This document shows, piece by piece, positions 17,755 through 26,368 of a stretch of 64,000 nt of DNA. This DNA is from Candidatus Zipacnadia bacterium (GTDB taxonomy: Bacteria > Armatimonadota > Zipacnadia > Zipacnadales > UBA5352): positions 1 to 64,000 of the forward strand of contig JALGVA010000002.1 in the NCBI GenBank assembly GCA_029820295.1. Direction: 5' to 3'. The notes beneath the pieces are model-generated. The model was not told the origin of the DNA. It saw only the letters and a program-made list of their open reading frames with translations, and ran no database searches. The translations under genes were made by a program, and so were the position numbers. How positions within the stretch are numbered: position 1 is the stretch's first letter; the number at the start of each line of letters is the position of its first letter.

Positions 17755-18885
17755 CTACCGCCCGGAGTGCAGCCTGACCGCCTCCTCCAGCTTCGCCATC
17801 AGCTTGTCATAGGGCTGGTTGAACTTTTCGATGCCCTCGTCCACGAGCCGGGCGGTGACCTGGTCGATGTCGATGCCGACCTCGGGTAGCAGCTCCAGCA
17901 CCTCGCGGGCGTGGTCGAGGCCGTCCTCGATGCGCAGCTTCGGGTCGCCGTGGTCGCGGTAGGCATCGAGCGTCTCCACGGGCAGGGTGTTCACGGTCTC
18001 GGGGCCCATCAGCGGCTCGACGTACTTGACGTCGCTGTACTCGGGGGTCTTGGTGCTGGTGCTCGCCCACAGCAGCCGCTGCACGCGCGCCCCATGGTCG
18101 GCGAGGATGCGCCAGCGCGTGGCGCCGAAGGTCTCCAGGTACATCTGATAGGCCACCTTCGCCGAGGCGACGGCGACCTCCCCGCGCAGCTTCGCGGCGA
18201 TCTCCGCCTCGCGCCCCTCGCCCTGCATCTTCACCTCGAGCATCGAGTCCACGAGCACGTCGATGCGGCTGAGGAAGAAGCTGGCGACCGACGCGATGCG
18301 GCACACCTCCTCACCGCGCGCGACCCGCTGCTCGATGCCGGCGATGTAGGCCTCCGCCACCTCGGCGTAGCGCGGCAGGCCGAAGAGCAGCGTGATGTTG
18401 ACGTTGATGCCCTCGCTGATGAGCTGCTCGATGGCGGGCAGGCCCTCGACCGTGGCCGGGACCTTGATGAGCAGGTTGGGCCGGTCGACTGCGGCCCACA
18501 GTCGGCGGGCCTCAGCCACCGTGCCGGTGGTGTCGCGTGCCAGGTGCGGGTTGACCTCGAGGCTCACGAAACCGTGCTGGCCATCGGTGCGGTCATAGAG
18601 GGGCCGGAGCAGGTCGGTGGCATTCTGCACGTCCTCGACGGTCAGGGTCTCGTAGACCTCCTCCGCCGACTTGCCGGCCCGCGCCATCTCAGCGATCGCC
18701 TCGTCGTAGTCCTCGGTCTGGCCGATGGCCTTCTCAAAGATCGACGGGTTCGAGGTGACCCCGCGCACGCCGTCCTCTTCGATCATCCGCTGCAGGTCCC
18801 CGGACACGATCAGCCCGCGCCCGAGGAAGTCCAGCCAGATGCTCTGCCCGAAGTCCTGCGCCTTAACCAGCGGATTGTCAGTCAT
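17755..18885 (-). CDS. tal: transaldolase
   Basis: 376 residues, the long form of transaldolase. Transfers a dihydroxyacetone unit between sugar phosphates in the pentose phosphate pathway. The start MTDNPLVKAQDFGQSIWLDF and GVTSNPSIFEKAI (the TSNP block) are diagnostic. The Schiff-base lysine lies in NLLIKVPAT at about residue 141. The blocks NVNITLLFGLPRY, RIASVASFFLSRIDVLVD and LLWASTSTKTPEYSD follow. ATG 18885 has GGGAG 8 nt upstream; the track ORF runs on into the rpiB remnant and is too long. It is downstream of the broken rpiB and the transketolase gene in the same direction. Confidence 0.95.
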   Translation of the reverse strand: MTDNPLVKAQDFGQSIWLDFLGRGLIVSGDLQRMIEEDGVRGVTSNPSIFEKAIGQTEDYDEAIAEMARAGKSAEEVYETLTVEDVQNATDLLRPLYDRTDGQHGFVSLEVNPHLARDTTGTVAEARRLWAAVDRPNLLIKVPATVEGLPAIEQLISEGINVNITLLFGLPRYAEVAEAYIAGIEQRVARGEEVCRIASVASFFLSRIDVLVDSMLEVKMQGEGREAEIAAKLRGEVAVASAKVAYQMYLETFGATRWRILADHGARVQRLLWASTSTKTPEYSDVKYVEPLMGPETVNTLPVETLDAYRDHGDPKLRIEDGLDHAREVLELLPEVGIDIDQVTARLVDEGIEKFNQPYDKLMAKLEEAVRLHSGR

Positions 18886-18952
18886 CGCGTTCGCTCCCCG
18901 TCTCCAGTGTTCTGATCTTCGCCAGACGTCGCTCCCAGCGCGGCAGCGCCTT

Positions 18953-19232
18953 CTACTGCGCCGACAGGAAGGTGCGCACCAGGTCGAGGGCGAGCTGGTT
19001 ACCCCCCAGCCACCCAGCCAGATCACGTTGATGTTGTCGTCCTCGACTCCCTGGTGGGCCGAGTACATGTCGCTGACCAGCGCCGCCCGCACGCCGGCGA
19101 CCTTGTTGGCCGCCACGCACGCCCCCACCCCGCGGCCGCAGAGCACGATGTCGCGATCGATCTCGCCCGCCGCGAGATGAGCCACTGCTTGAGCGCGAAG
19201 CCGCCGTGGTCCGACGCAAGGCCGATGCGCAT
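18953..19232 (-). pseudogene. rpiB: ribose-5-phosphate isomerase B remnant with internal deletion and frameshifts
   Basis: Three blocks of one RpiB/LacAB protein are found in three different frames. MRIGLASDHGGFALKQWL is the N-terminus at ATG 19232. AAGEIDRDIVLCGRGVG followed by ACVAANKVAGVRAALVSDMY and ..DDNINVIWLGGW is the active-site and core region, with the catalytic cysteine in LCGRGVG. GNQLALDLVRTFLSAQ is the C-terminus, stop at 18953. About 40-45 residues that normally separate the first two blocks are missing, and a further shift lies in a GGGGG run before the last block. The gene is dead as written. It sits between tkt and tal, where a working isomerase would complete a non-oxidative pentose phosphate set. 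Confidence 0.85.
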
Positions 19233-19274
19233 GGGGCCTCTCCTGCCCTCGGTTGACCACCCGCCAATATGCGC

Positions 19275-21134
19275 TCAGATGACCGCGCGCACCTTCTCCG
19301 CGATGGCGTCGGCGGAGATCTCCTCGTAGTCCAGCAGGTCCGCGGGCAGGCCGCTCATCGGGCGCTTGCGCACCGCCAGGATGTGCACGGCGACCGGATC
19401 GGCAGCCAGCGCCGCCGCGACCGCCTCGCCCAGGCCGCCCGCCGGGTAGTGGTCCTCGACGGTGATGATCGGCCCGGCCTGCTCTCCGGCCTGCCGCAAT
19501 GTGTCAACGTCCAGCGGCTGGATGCTGAAGGCGTCGATGACCCGAATCGCCACGCCCTCAGCCGCGAGGGCATCGTGCGCCCTGAGCGCCTCATGTACGG
19601 TCACGCCCGCGCCCACGACGGTCGCGACGTCATCGTCGCTCTGCCGCAGCACCGCGCAGCCGCCGATGGCGATGTCATCGTCCGGGTCGTAGATGATCGG
19701 CGTCTTCATCCGGGTGGTGCGGATGTAGACCATGCCCTCGTGCCGCGCGGCGGCCTCGACCAGCTTCTCGGTGGAGATCGCGTCGCAGGGATAGAGCACC
19801 GCGCAGTCGGGGATGGCGCGGAACATCGCCATGTCCTCCAGGCCCATCTGCGACGGCCCGTCCTGGCCGATGGAGACGCCCGCGTGCGAGCCCACGACCT
19901 TCAGGTTCGCGTCGGAGTACTGGCTCATGCGGAACTGGTCGTGCGCGCGGCTCAGGAAGGCCGAGAAGCTCGACGCGAAGGGGATGCGCCCGCGCCGCGC
20001 CAGCCCCAGCGCGACCCCGGCCATATTCTGCTCGGCGATGTACATCTCGAAGAAGTGATACGGGTGCTCCTCCTTGAAGCGCTCGGCACGCGTGGAGTTG
20101 CCGACCTCGCCGTCCACGCTCACGATCATCGGGAAGGCGTCGAAGATGCGGTTGAGCGCGTTGCCGTAGGCGGTGCGCGTGGCCACGGCGTCCTCGGTGT
20201 ACGCGATCTCGCCCACCGGCCTTACCGACGGCGGGGCGGGGCGCAGGTCCTCGGGCATGAGCACCCGGCCACGCACCGAGGTGTTCACCTCGCCGAGGTC
20301 GGCCAGCGCCTCGGGAAGCTGCTCCTCGCTGACCGCCACGCCGTGCCAGCCGTTCTCGTCCTCGAGGAAGGTGACGCCCTTGCCCTTGATGGTCCTGGCG
20401 ATGATCATGGTCGGCCGCTCGGTATCCTGCGCCGCCTGTACATAGGCGTCGATGATCTCCGGGAAGGAGTGGCCATCGATGACGATGGTGTCCCAGCCGA
20501 AGGCCGCGATGCGTTCCTCGTAGGCGCCCAGGTCGTGGCCGTACATGGTCTCGCCGCGCTGGCCGAGGCGGTTCACGTCGATGATGCCGACCAGGTGGTC
20601 GAGGCGGTAGTGGGCGGCGAGCTGGATGGCCTCCCACTGTGAGCCCTCGGCCATCTCGCTGTCGCCGAGCAGCACGTAGGTGCGGAAGGGCAGCTCGTCG
20701 AGGTACTTGCCGGCGATCGCCATGCCGACGCCGATCGCCAGGCCCTGTCCGAGCGAGCCGGTGGCGGCGTCGCAGTAGCGGAAGCGCGGCGTCGGGTGCC
20801 CCTCGAGTTCGCTGCCGAACTCGCGATAGGTCATCAACTCATCCTCGGTCAGGCGATCCGCCAGCAGCCACAGCGAGTAGAACAGGGGCGTGGCGTGGCC
20901 CTTGGAGAAGATGAGGCGATCGTTGTTCGGGTGGTCGGGGTCGTCCAGATCGTAGCGGAAGATGCCACCGAACAGCAGCCCCACCATGAGATCGGTGGCC
21001 GACATGGCCGACGTCGGGTGGCCCGAGCGGGCCTTCGTGGTCATCTTCAGCGCGTAGTAGCGCGCCAGCCGCGCCATCGCCTCGAGCTGCTCCCGGTCGG
21101 CGCCGTGACTGCTGTCCTCCATCGAGCTGGTCAT
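19275..21134 (-). CDS. tkt: transketolase
   Basis: 619 residues, normal for the compact transketolases. Moves two-carbon units between sugar phosphates using thiamine diphosphate. The N-terminal block KARSGHPTSAMSATDLM, the cofactor motif GDSEMAEGSQWEA...IIDVNRLGQ near residues 155-185, and the pyrimidine-binding half (YIAEQNMAGVALGLARRG, GVSIGQDGPSQMGLEDMA) are all present. The C-terminal domain contains ITVEDHYPAGGLGEAV. ATG 21134 has AAGGAGAG 6 nt upstream; the 55-codon extension in the track is Arg/Gly-rich and not supported. Its stop is 43 nt before the rpiB remnant start, so the two were probably one operon with tal. Confidence 0.95.
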   Translation of the reverse strand: MTSSMEDSSHGADREQLEAMARLARYYALKMTTKARSGHPTSAMSATDLMVGLLFGGIFRYDLDDPDHPNNDRLIFSKGHATPLFYSLWLLADRLTEDELMTYREFGSELEGHPTPRFRYCDAATGSLGQGLAIGVGMAIAGKYLDELPFRTYVLLGDSEMAEGSQWEAIQLAAHYRLDHLVGIIDVNRLGQRGETMYGHDLGAYEERIAAFGWDTIVIDGHSFPEIIDAYVQAAQDTERPTMIIARTIKGKGVTFLEDENGWHGVAVSEEQLPEALADLGEVNTSVRGRVLMPEDLRPAPPSVRPVGEIAYTEDAVATRTAYGNALNRIFDAFPMIVSVDGEVGNSTRAERFKEEHPYHFFEMYIAEQNMAGVALGLARRGRIPFASSFSAFLSRAHDQFRMSQYSDANLKVVGSHAGVSIGQDGPSQMGLEDMAMFRAIPDCAVLYPCDAISTEKLVEAAARHEGMVYIRTTRMKTPIIYDPDDDIAIGGCAVLRQSDDDVATVVGAGVTVHEALRAHDALAAEGVAIRVIDAFSIQPLDVDTLRQAGEQAGPIITVEDHYPAGGLGEAVAAALAADPVAVHILAVRKRPMSGLPADLLDYEEISADAIAEKVRAVI

Positions 21135-21398
21135 GGGCCTCTCTCCTTCGCGACCGCAGTGGCGCAGCGCACGCACACGCAGCTTCGCCATCAGTCTACC
21201 AGACGCCCCGGTTCCAGTGGAATGGGGACGGACCCCAGATTGCGCCCCGCGAAGCACTGAACCGGCGGCGCCTGTGTGTGCCTTCGGGCGAGCCGGCATG
21301 ATTCCTGCAGAGCGGGGAGGGAATGACAGGCGACCGGATGAAGCACACAGTCAGTGCCTGGCCCCGATCCAGGAGATTGTGAACCGACTGCCGGTGCG

Positions 21399-23150
21399 AT
21401 GCTGCGTCAGATTGCGAAGGCGACGGCGCTGATCCTGCTCGCCGCGGTCCTGTTCGCGGCGGGCTGGTTCGTGGGCGCCGGCGGTTGGCCCCGGGAGGGC
21501 GCGCCCTGGTTGGGACTGCAGCGGTTCGGCTGGCTGACCGGCTGGCTCGACCGCAGCGAAGACCGGGCGGACACGGCGTCATTCGCGCCGGCTCGCGTTG
21601 CGTCGCCCGGTGAGGCCAGTCTGCTGTTCGTCGGCGACCTGCTGCCTCTGCAGGATCGAGACTACCTGACACACGCGACGGCACTGATTGCCTCGGCGGA
21701 CCTGGCGGTCGGCAACCTCGAGTGCCCGCTCTCCACGCACGGCCGCCGGGCTGCACTGAAGCTCGACGAGCGTGGGCGCGTGCTGCGCAATGAGTACCTG
21801 TTCCGCGCGCCGCCGTCGCAGGCACAGCGCCTGGCCGACGCCGGCTTCGACGCGCTGACGCTGGCGAACAACCACACCATGGACTTCGGCGGCGAGGCGC
21901 TCCTGGAGACGCTCGCGCAGCTCGACGCCGCCGGCATCGCGCACACCGGCGCCGGACCGGACCGGGCGGCGGCGCGCGAGCCCATCGTCCGCGAGGTCGC
22001 CGGTCAGACGGTCGCGCTGCTGGCCTACGTAAGCGCGGGGACGCTTCCCGGCACCGACGGCTTCGCGGCCACCGACGAGTTGGCCGGGACGGTCTTCGTC
22101 GGCGGCAGCCCCGAAGGAGAGCCCACAGCGACCACGCGGGAGATGCTGCGCAACGACCTGCGCGCCGCCGGCAAGCGCGCGGACTTTGTGGTCGTCGCCT
22201 TCCACTGGGGCACCGAGGGCACCGACGCGCCGGATCCGCTACCGCGCCGGCTCGCCCGCCTGTGCATCGATGCCGGGGCGGACCTGGTCGTGGGGCACCA
22301 TCCGCACAAGCTGCAGGGCATCGAGATCTACCAGGGGCGGCCCATCGCCTACAGCCTGGGGAACTTCGCCTTCCCCACCCCCTGGGAATCCAACCACTTC
22401 AGCGCGGCGCTGGAAGTCCGCATCGAGGGGGGGCAGTGGCGGGAGCTGATCGTGCACCCGGTGCGGCTGCGCTTCCGGGCGGGCGATCCGGCGCCGGCCC
22501 AGGGCGCCGATCTGGACGAGATCGTCCGCCGCGTCACGACGCTCTCCGAGCAGCTCGGCACCGCGTGCGTGTACGAAGAATCCGGCACCGACGCGCGCGT
22601 CATCATCGGCAACCCGTCACCCGCCCGGGCGCGGACCGCTCTGCTCAAGGCGGAAGAGCAGCGCTTCTTCGCCCGGCCGCACTCCGAGCTGGAGGGCATG
22701 AGCACGGTGCACTTCCTTGCGTGGGACCTGCAGGGAGGCGGCGAGAAGGTCTCGATGGAGCGCACCGTGGTGGTGCGGACCACGCTGGCGCCCGAGGTGC
22801 TGGAGATCTTCCGGGAGATCTACCTGTCACCCGAGCGCTTCCCGATCCACGAGGTGATCGGCTACGACTACCGCACGGTGGCCGGGGGCGGCGGGCGGCT
22901 GTCGAACCACGCGCTGGGGCGGGCCATCGACATCAATCGGGCGGAGAACCCGATGATCCAGGATGGCGAGAAGATCGTGCACCCCGACGAGCCGCCCTAC
23001 GTCCCGGGTGAGTGGCGGCCCGGCGAGGACCCCTATTCGATCACTCCGGACGGATCGGTGGTCGCGGCCTTCAAGCGCCGGGGCTGGCACTGGGGCGGCG
23101 ACTGGACAAGCTGCAAGGACTACCAGCACTTCGACAAGCCGGGCGGCTAA
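21399..23150 (+). CDS. CapA-like domain fused to an M15-type peptidase domain, membrane anchored
   Basis: 583 residues. A hydrophobic segment (LILLAAVLFAAGWFV, about residues 11-25) anchors or exports the protein. Residues about 70-345 are a CapA/PgsA-type metallophosphatase-fold domain: VGDLLPLQDRDYL, ADLAVGNLECPLS, LTLANNHTMDFGGEAL, FHWGTEG, VVGHHPHKLQGIEIY and AYSLGNFAF. From about residue 485 there is an M15 D,D/L,D-carboxypeptidase-like domain with zinc-ligand motifs SNHALGRAIDINRAENP and RRGWHWGGDW..DYQHFDK. CapA proteins are linked to poly-gamma-glutamate or capsule handling, M15 enzymes cleave peptidoglycan peptides, so a wall-associated amide-bond enzyme is likely. The start has no close ribosome site; AGGAG is 28 nt upstream. 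Confidence 0.85.
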   Translation: MLRQIAKATALILLAAVLFAAGWFVGAGGWPREGAPWLGLQRFGWLTGWLDRSEDRADTASFAPARVASPGEASLLFVGDLLPLQDRDYLTHATALIASADLAVGNLECPLSTHGRRAALKLDERGRVLRNEYLFRAPPSQAQRLADAGFDALTLANNHTMDFGGEALLETLAQLDAAGIAHTGAGPDRAAAREPIVREVAGQTVALLAYVSAGTLPGTDGFAATDELAGTVFVGGSPEGEPTATTREMLRNDLRAAGKRADFVVVAFHWGTEGTDAPDPLPRRLARLCIDAGADLVVGHHPHKLQGIEIYQGRPIAYSLGNFAFPTPWESNHFSAALEVRIEGGQWRELIVHPVRLRFRAGDPAPAQGADLDEIVRRVTTLSEQLGTACVYEESGTDARVIIGNPSPARARTALLKAEEQRFFARPHSELEGMSTVHFLAWDLQGGGEKVSMERTVVVRTTLAPEVLEIFREIYLSPERFPIHEVIGYDYRTVAGGGGRLSNHALGRAIDINRAENPMIQDGEKIVHPDEPPYVPGEWRPGEDPYSITPDGSVVAAFKRRGWHWGGDWTSCKDYQHFDKPGG

Positions 23151-23220
23151 TACTCACTCGCGCAAGTTCCGGTGCGAACGCTCGGGCAGGCGAGGGCGCC
23201 GGTCGCACGGGTCTGGTATG
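23148..23220 (+). repeat. dispersed 73-nt repeat, copy 2
   Basis: TAATACTCACTCGCGCAAGT... begins at the stop codon of the CapA-M15 gene and is the counterpart of 16468-16540 in the same orientation. Similarity ends at the same point (GGTCTGGT-TG) in both copies. Confidence 0.75.
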
Positions 23221-23327
23221 CGAGAAGGGGACGAAAGCCCGTGACGTAGTGCAGACGCCCCCGCCTGCACACGCCGTCGGCACCGACCGTGAATACGTGC
23301 ATTTCCGCAAGCAAGCACCAGCGGCAG

Positions 23328-23348
23328 GCCCGCCGGTGAAAGGCGGGC
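23328..23348 (+). terminator. hairpin upstream of the secreted glycosidase-like gene
   Basis: GCCCGCC-GGTGAAA-GGCGGGC forms a perfect 7-bp stem in the 244-nt gap. It has no T-tract and could instead be a leader structure of the next gene, whose ATG is 47 nt downstream. Confidence 0.35.
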
Positions 23349-23394
23349 TGGACGGCCTCCGTGGTCGTCGCGACGCAGGAAGGTGGGCGAGACG

Positions 23395-26241
23395 ATGGGA
23401 CGGGTCGTCATGTGCATCCTGCTGGCGGTGGCGTTGCCGGCAGGCCTCACGCAGGCGCAGGAGGCGCAACGGCTGCAGGTCGGGCCGTGGGTGGCCGAGA
23501 TACGGGCGATGGATCTCGGGACGCTGTCGTGGCAGGGAGAGCCGCTCGTGAAGCTCGCGGGCGTGCGCGGCTACCTGCCCGCCTGGGAGGGGACGCGCTT
23601 CGTGCCCGACGCCGCCGAGATCAGCGTCGAGGACGGCGTTGCCACCTGGCGCCAGGCCGAGCCGGGTAACCAGGAGACCACGACGCGGCTGGAGCTGACC
23701 GCCGAGCGCGCGCGCTTCAGCCTGAAGACAACCATCGAGGCGGCCGGCCCCACGGAGTTCTGGGCACAGATCGTCCCTGAGGCGGTCGCCGCCGGCGGGC
23801 AGTTCTTCGTGTGGACCGACGGTGACGTGCTGCACACGCTCCCGCTCGACGAGCCCTTCGAGCGGATCACCTCGCTGACCGAGCTGCGCTTCGAGCGGCC
23901 CGACCGCACGGTCGTCATCCACTGCGACGGCTTCGAGCTGCAGGACCGGCGCTCATCGGGTGGCGGCCTGTTCCTGGTGGATGTGATCGGCTCGAGCGGC
24001 GACGCGCCGACCGAGGCAGCGCGCTTCATGGAGATCGAGGTGCTGCCCGCGCCCGACGACGAGATCGCGGCGCGCACGCAACTGCTGGCGCAGATGGCAG
24101 TCGAGACCTCGCCGGTGGCGCTGGACAACCCCGGCTTCGAGGACGAGGAGCCGCTAAGCGCGTGGAGCAGCACCCCTCTGGCGTCGGCGGACGCGGAGGT
24201 TGCACACTCCGGCGAGCGATCCGCGCGTCTGGACATCGCGGGCGAGGTCGAGCAGCGCGGGCATGTGTACCTGACGCAGATGGTGCCCGTGCAGGAGCGC
24301 CATCTCTACCGCGCATCGGCGTGGATCCGCGGGCAGGACGTGACCGCCGCCACCCAGGGCGGCATGAGCCCGGTGGGCGCGACCATCATCGTCGAGTTCG
24401 CCGATCGGGAGGGCTCGTGGTTCGCCGGCGGCAGCTACGGGCCGTCGAACTATGAGAGCTTCGACTGGCGGCGGGTGAGCACCGATGCGGTCAAGGCGCC
24501 CGAGGGCGCGGGCTACGCCATCATCTTCCTGGCTCTGCGGGGCGTGGGCACGGCGTGGTTCGACGACGTGGAGCTGGAGGAGGTGCGGCGCAACGTGGTG
24601 CTGCTCGGGCCCATGCCCGGAGCCGCGGTGCACGACAACACGCCGGAGCTGAGCTGGCACTTCGAGCGCGAGACCTGGGCGCAGGTGGAGCTGGCCCCCA
24701 GCCCGGACTTCCCGGAGGGCGAGACCCGCGTGTTGCCGCAGGGGGCCTCGCCGCCGGTGACCATCGGCGAGCCGGTGGAGCCAGGGACCTGGTACTGGCG
24801 TGTGCGCGTGCCCGAGTACGACGTGGTCTCGGCCACCTGGTCGTTCGAGCAGACGGCGTCGCTCGACGAGGACACGACCGCGCCCGAGATCGCCCGCGAC
24901 CACGACTGGCTGCCGACGCCGACAGCGCCGCTGCGCATCAGCTACGCGGACAACGTCGGCGTGGCGCGCGTGCGGCTGGTGGTCGATGGCCGCGACGTGT
25001 CGGAGCAGGTCGAGGCCGGAGAGCGCCAGGCCACCTGGACGCCCGACCAGCCGTGGACGGATGGCCTGCACGTGGCCGAAGTCACCGTTGAGGACGCGGC
25101 GGGCAACAGCGCCGACGAGACGCTGTTCTTCACGCGCAGCGATCCGGTGCCGCGCATCGTCTGGCGGCAGATCGGCGGGCTCACCATCGGCGGCGAGCCG
25201 CACTTCCTGCTGGGGATGTACGGGGTGAACGAGGAGGACATGGCGGAGATCGCGGCCGCGGGCTTCGACTTCGTGCACTCCTACCGCTGGGACGGCCCGG
25301 GTGACACGCAGTCGGCGCTGGCCTACCTCGACGAGGCGCAGCGCCACGGTCTACGCGTGTTCATGGGCCTGTCGCGCGCGCGGCTGATGGCCTTCGACGA
25401 GCGCTTCGTGGCCGAGCGCGTCGCGGCACTGATGGGCCACCCGGCGCTGCTCGCGTGGTATCTCTACGACGAACCCGACCTGGATCATCAGTACGTCTCG
25501 CCCATGTGGCTGGAGCGCTACTACCGGCTGATCCGCGCGCTGGATCCCTTCCATCCGGTGGTGGTGACCTGCGCACATGACGGCGCGGTGCCGCTCTATC
25601 GCGACGCGCTGGACGTGCACTGGACGCAGGTCTACGGCAGCACGGCCTTCGTGGCCTCGCGGCTGGACCGTCATCGGGAGATGCTGCGCCCGGGCACACC
25701 GCTGTCGGCGATCCTGCACTGCTACGACCGCGCGCAGACCGGTGAGCTGCGCGGCGACCTGCCGCCCGATCCGGCGCGCTTCCAGCCCGACGGCCGCACC
25801 ATGCGCGCGAATGCCTTCATGGCGCTGGCGCACAACAGCAGTTGCCTGGAGTGGTGGTGGTGGGGCTACGGCGGCGGCGACCGCTACTTCACCGTGGCGA
25901 ACGCGCCCGCGGCGTGGGCGTCGCTGCGGCAGACGGTCGCGGACATCCACGCGCTCGAGCCGGCGCTGACCTCCGAGGGAGAGATCATCACGTCGGTCAT
26001 CACGCCCGCCGAGGGCGTCGAGGTGCACCTGTGGGAGAAGCGCCTGGCCGATCGCGTGGTGACCATCGCGGTGAATCGCGACGAACAGGCCTGCCGGGCG
26101 CAGTGGACGCTGCGCTGGCCGCCCGCGAACGGGACTGCGCAGGTGCGGTTCGAGGAGCGAAGCGTGGAGTTGGCCGGCGGCGAGATCGCCGACGACTTCG
26201 GGCCGCTCGCGGTGCACGTCTACGAGTGGCCGCTGCGCTGA
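23395..26241 (+). CDS. large secreted glycosidase-like protein (Ig-like, CBM and TIM-barrel domains)
   Basis: 948 residues. Signal peptide MGRVVMCILLAVALPAGLTQAQ. Residues about 25-230 form a beta-rich domain. About 240-400 is a carbohydrate-binding module (LDNPGFEDEEPLSAWSST, YLTQMVPVQERHLYRASAWI). About 400-590 are Ig-like (PGAAVHDNTPELSWHFE, APLRISYADNVGVARVRLVV). From about 600 there is a TIM barrel: FLLGMYGVNEEDMAEIAAAG, GLRVFMGLSRARLMAFDE, LAWYLYDEPDLDHQY and SCLEWWWWGYGGGDRY. The Glu in YDEPD is a candidate acid/base. The barrel resembles GH2/GH5/GH42-clan enzymes without a clear family. ATG 23395 follows GGAAGGTGGGCGAGACG. It acts outside the cytoplasm on an unknown glycan. Confidence 0.8.
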   Translation: MGRVVMCILLAVALPAGLTQAQEAQRLQVGPWVAEIRAMDLGTLSWQGEPLVKLAGVRGYLPAWEGTRFVPDAAEISVEDGVATWRQAEPGNQETTTRLELTAERARFSLKTTIEAAGPTEFWAQIVPEAVAAGGQFFVWTDGDVLHTLPLDEPFERITSLTELRFERPDRTVVIHCDGFELQDRRSSGGGLFLVDVIGSSGDAPTEAARFMEIEVLPAPDDEIAARTQLLAQMAVETSPVALDNPGFEDEEPLSAWSSTPLASADAEVAHSGERSARLDIAGEVEQRGHVYLTQMVPVQERHLYRASAWIRGQDVTAATQGGMSPVGATIIVEFADREGSWFAGGSYGPSNYESFDWRRVSTDAVKAPEGAGYAIIFLALRGVGTAWFDDVELEEVRRNVVLLGPMPGAAVHDNTPELSWHFERETWAQVELAPSPDFPEGETRVLPQGASPPVTIGEPVEPGTWYWRVRVPEYDVVSATWSFEQTASLDEDTTAPEIARDHDWLPTPTAPLRISYADNVGVARVRLVVDGRDVSEQVEAGERQATWTPDQPWTDGLHVAEVTVEDAAGNSADETLFFTRSDPVPRIVWRQIGGLTIGGEPHFLLGMYGVNEEDMAEIAAAGFDFVHSYRWDGPGDTQSALAYLDEAQRHGLRVFMGLSRARLMAFDERFVAERVAALMGHPALLAWYLYDEPDLDHQYVSPMWLERYYRLIRALDPFHPVVVTCAHDGAVPLYRDALDVHWTQVYGSTAFVASRLDRHREMLRPGTPLSAILHCYDRAQTGELRGDLPPDPARFQPDGRTMRANAFMALAHNSSCLEWWWWGYGGGDRYFTVANAPAAWASLRQTVADIHALEPALTSEGEIITSVITPAEGVEVHLWEKRLADRVVTIAVNRDEQACRAQWTLRWPPANGTAQVRFEERSVELAGGEIADDFGPLAVHVYEWPLR

Positions 26242-26274
26242 GCGCCGGGCGGAGCCTGAGCGCCCGGGGGCCGC

Positions 26275-26303
26275 TTGCGCCGCCCTGGGGCCTCGTGTAT
26301 GCA
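26275..26303 (+). promoter_or_regulatory. candidate promoter for the NIF3-like gene
   Basis: TTGCGC and TATGCA separated by 17 nt, about 65 nt before the ATG. Weak -10; supported mainly by the recurrent TTGCGC box. Confidence 0.3.
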
Positions 26304-26368
26304 GTACCCGTCAGCCGGTCGGGACGGCCGGCAATCCGGCAGCAGACGCCAGAAAGCGGGGCATCGAC

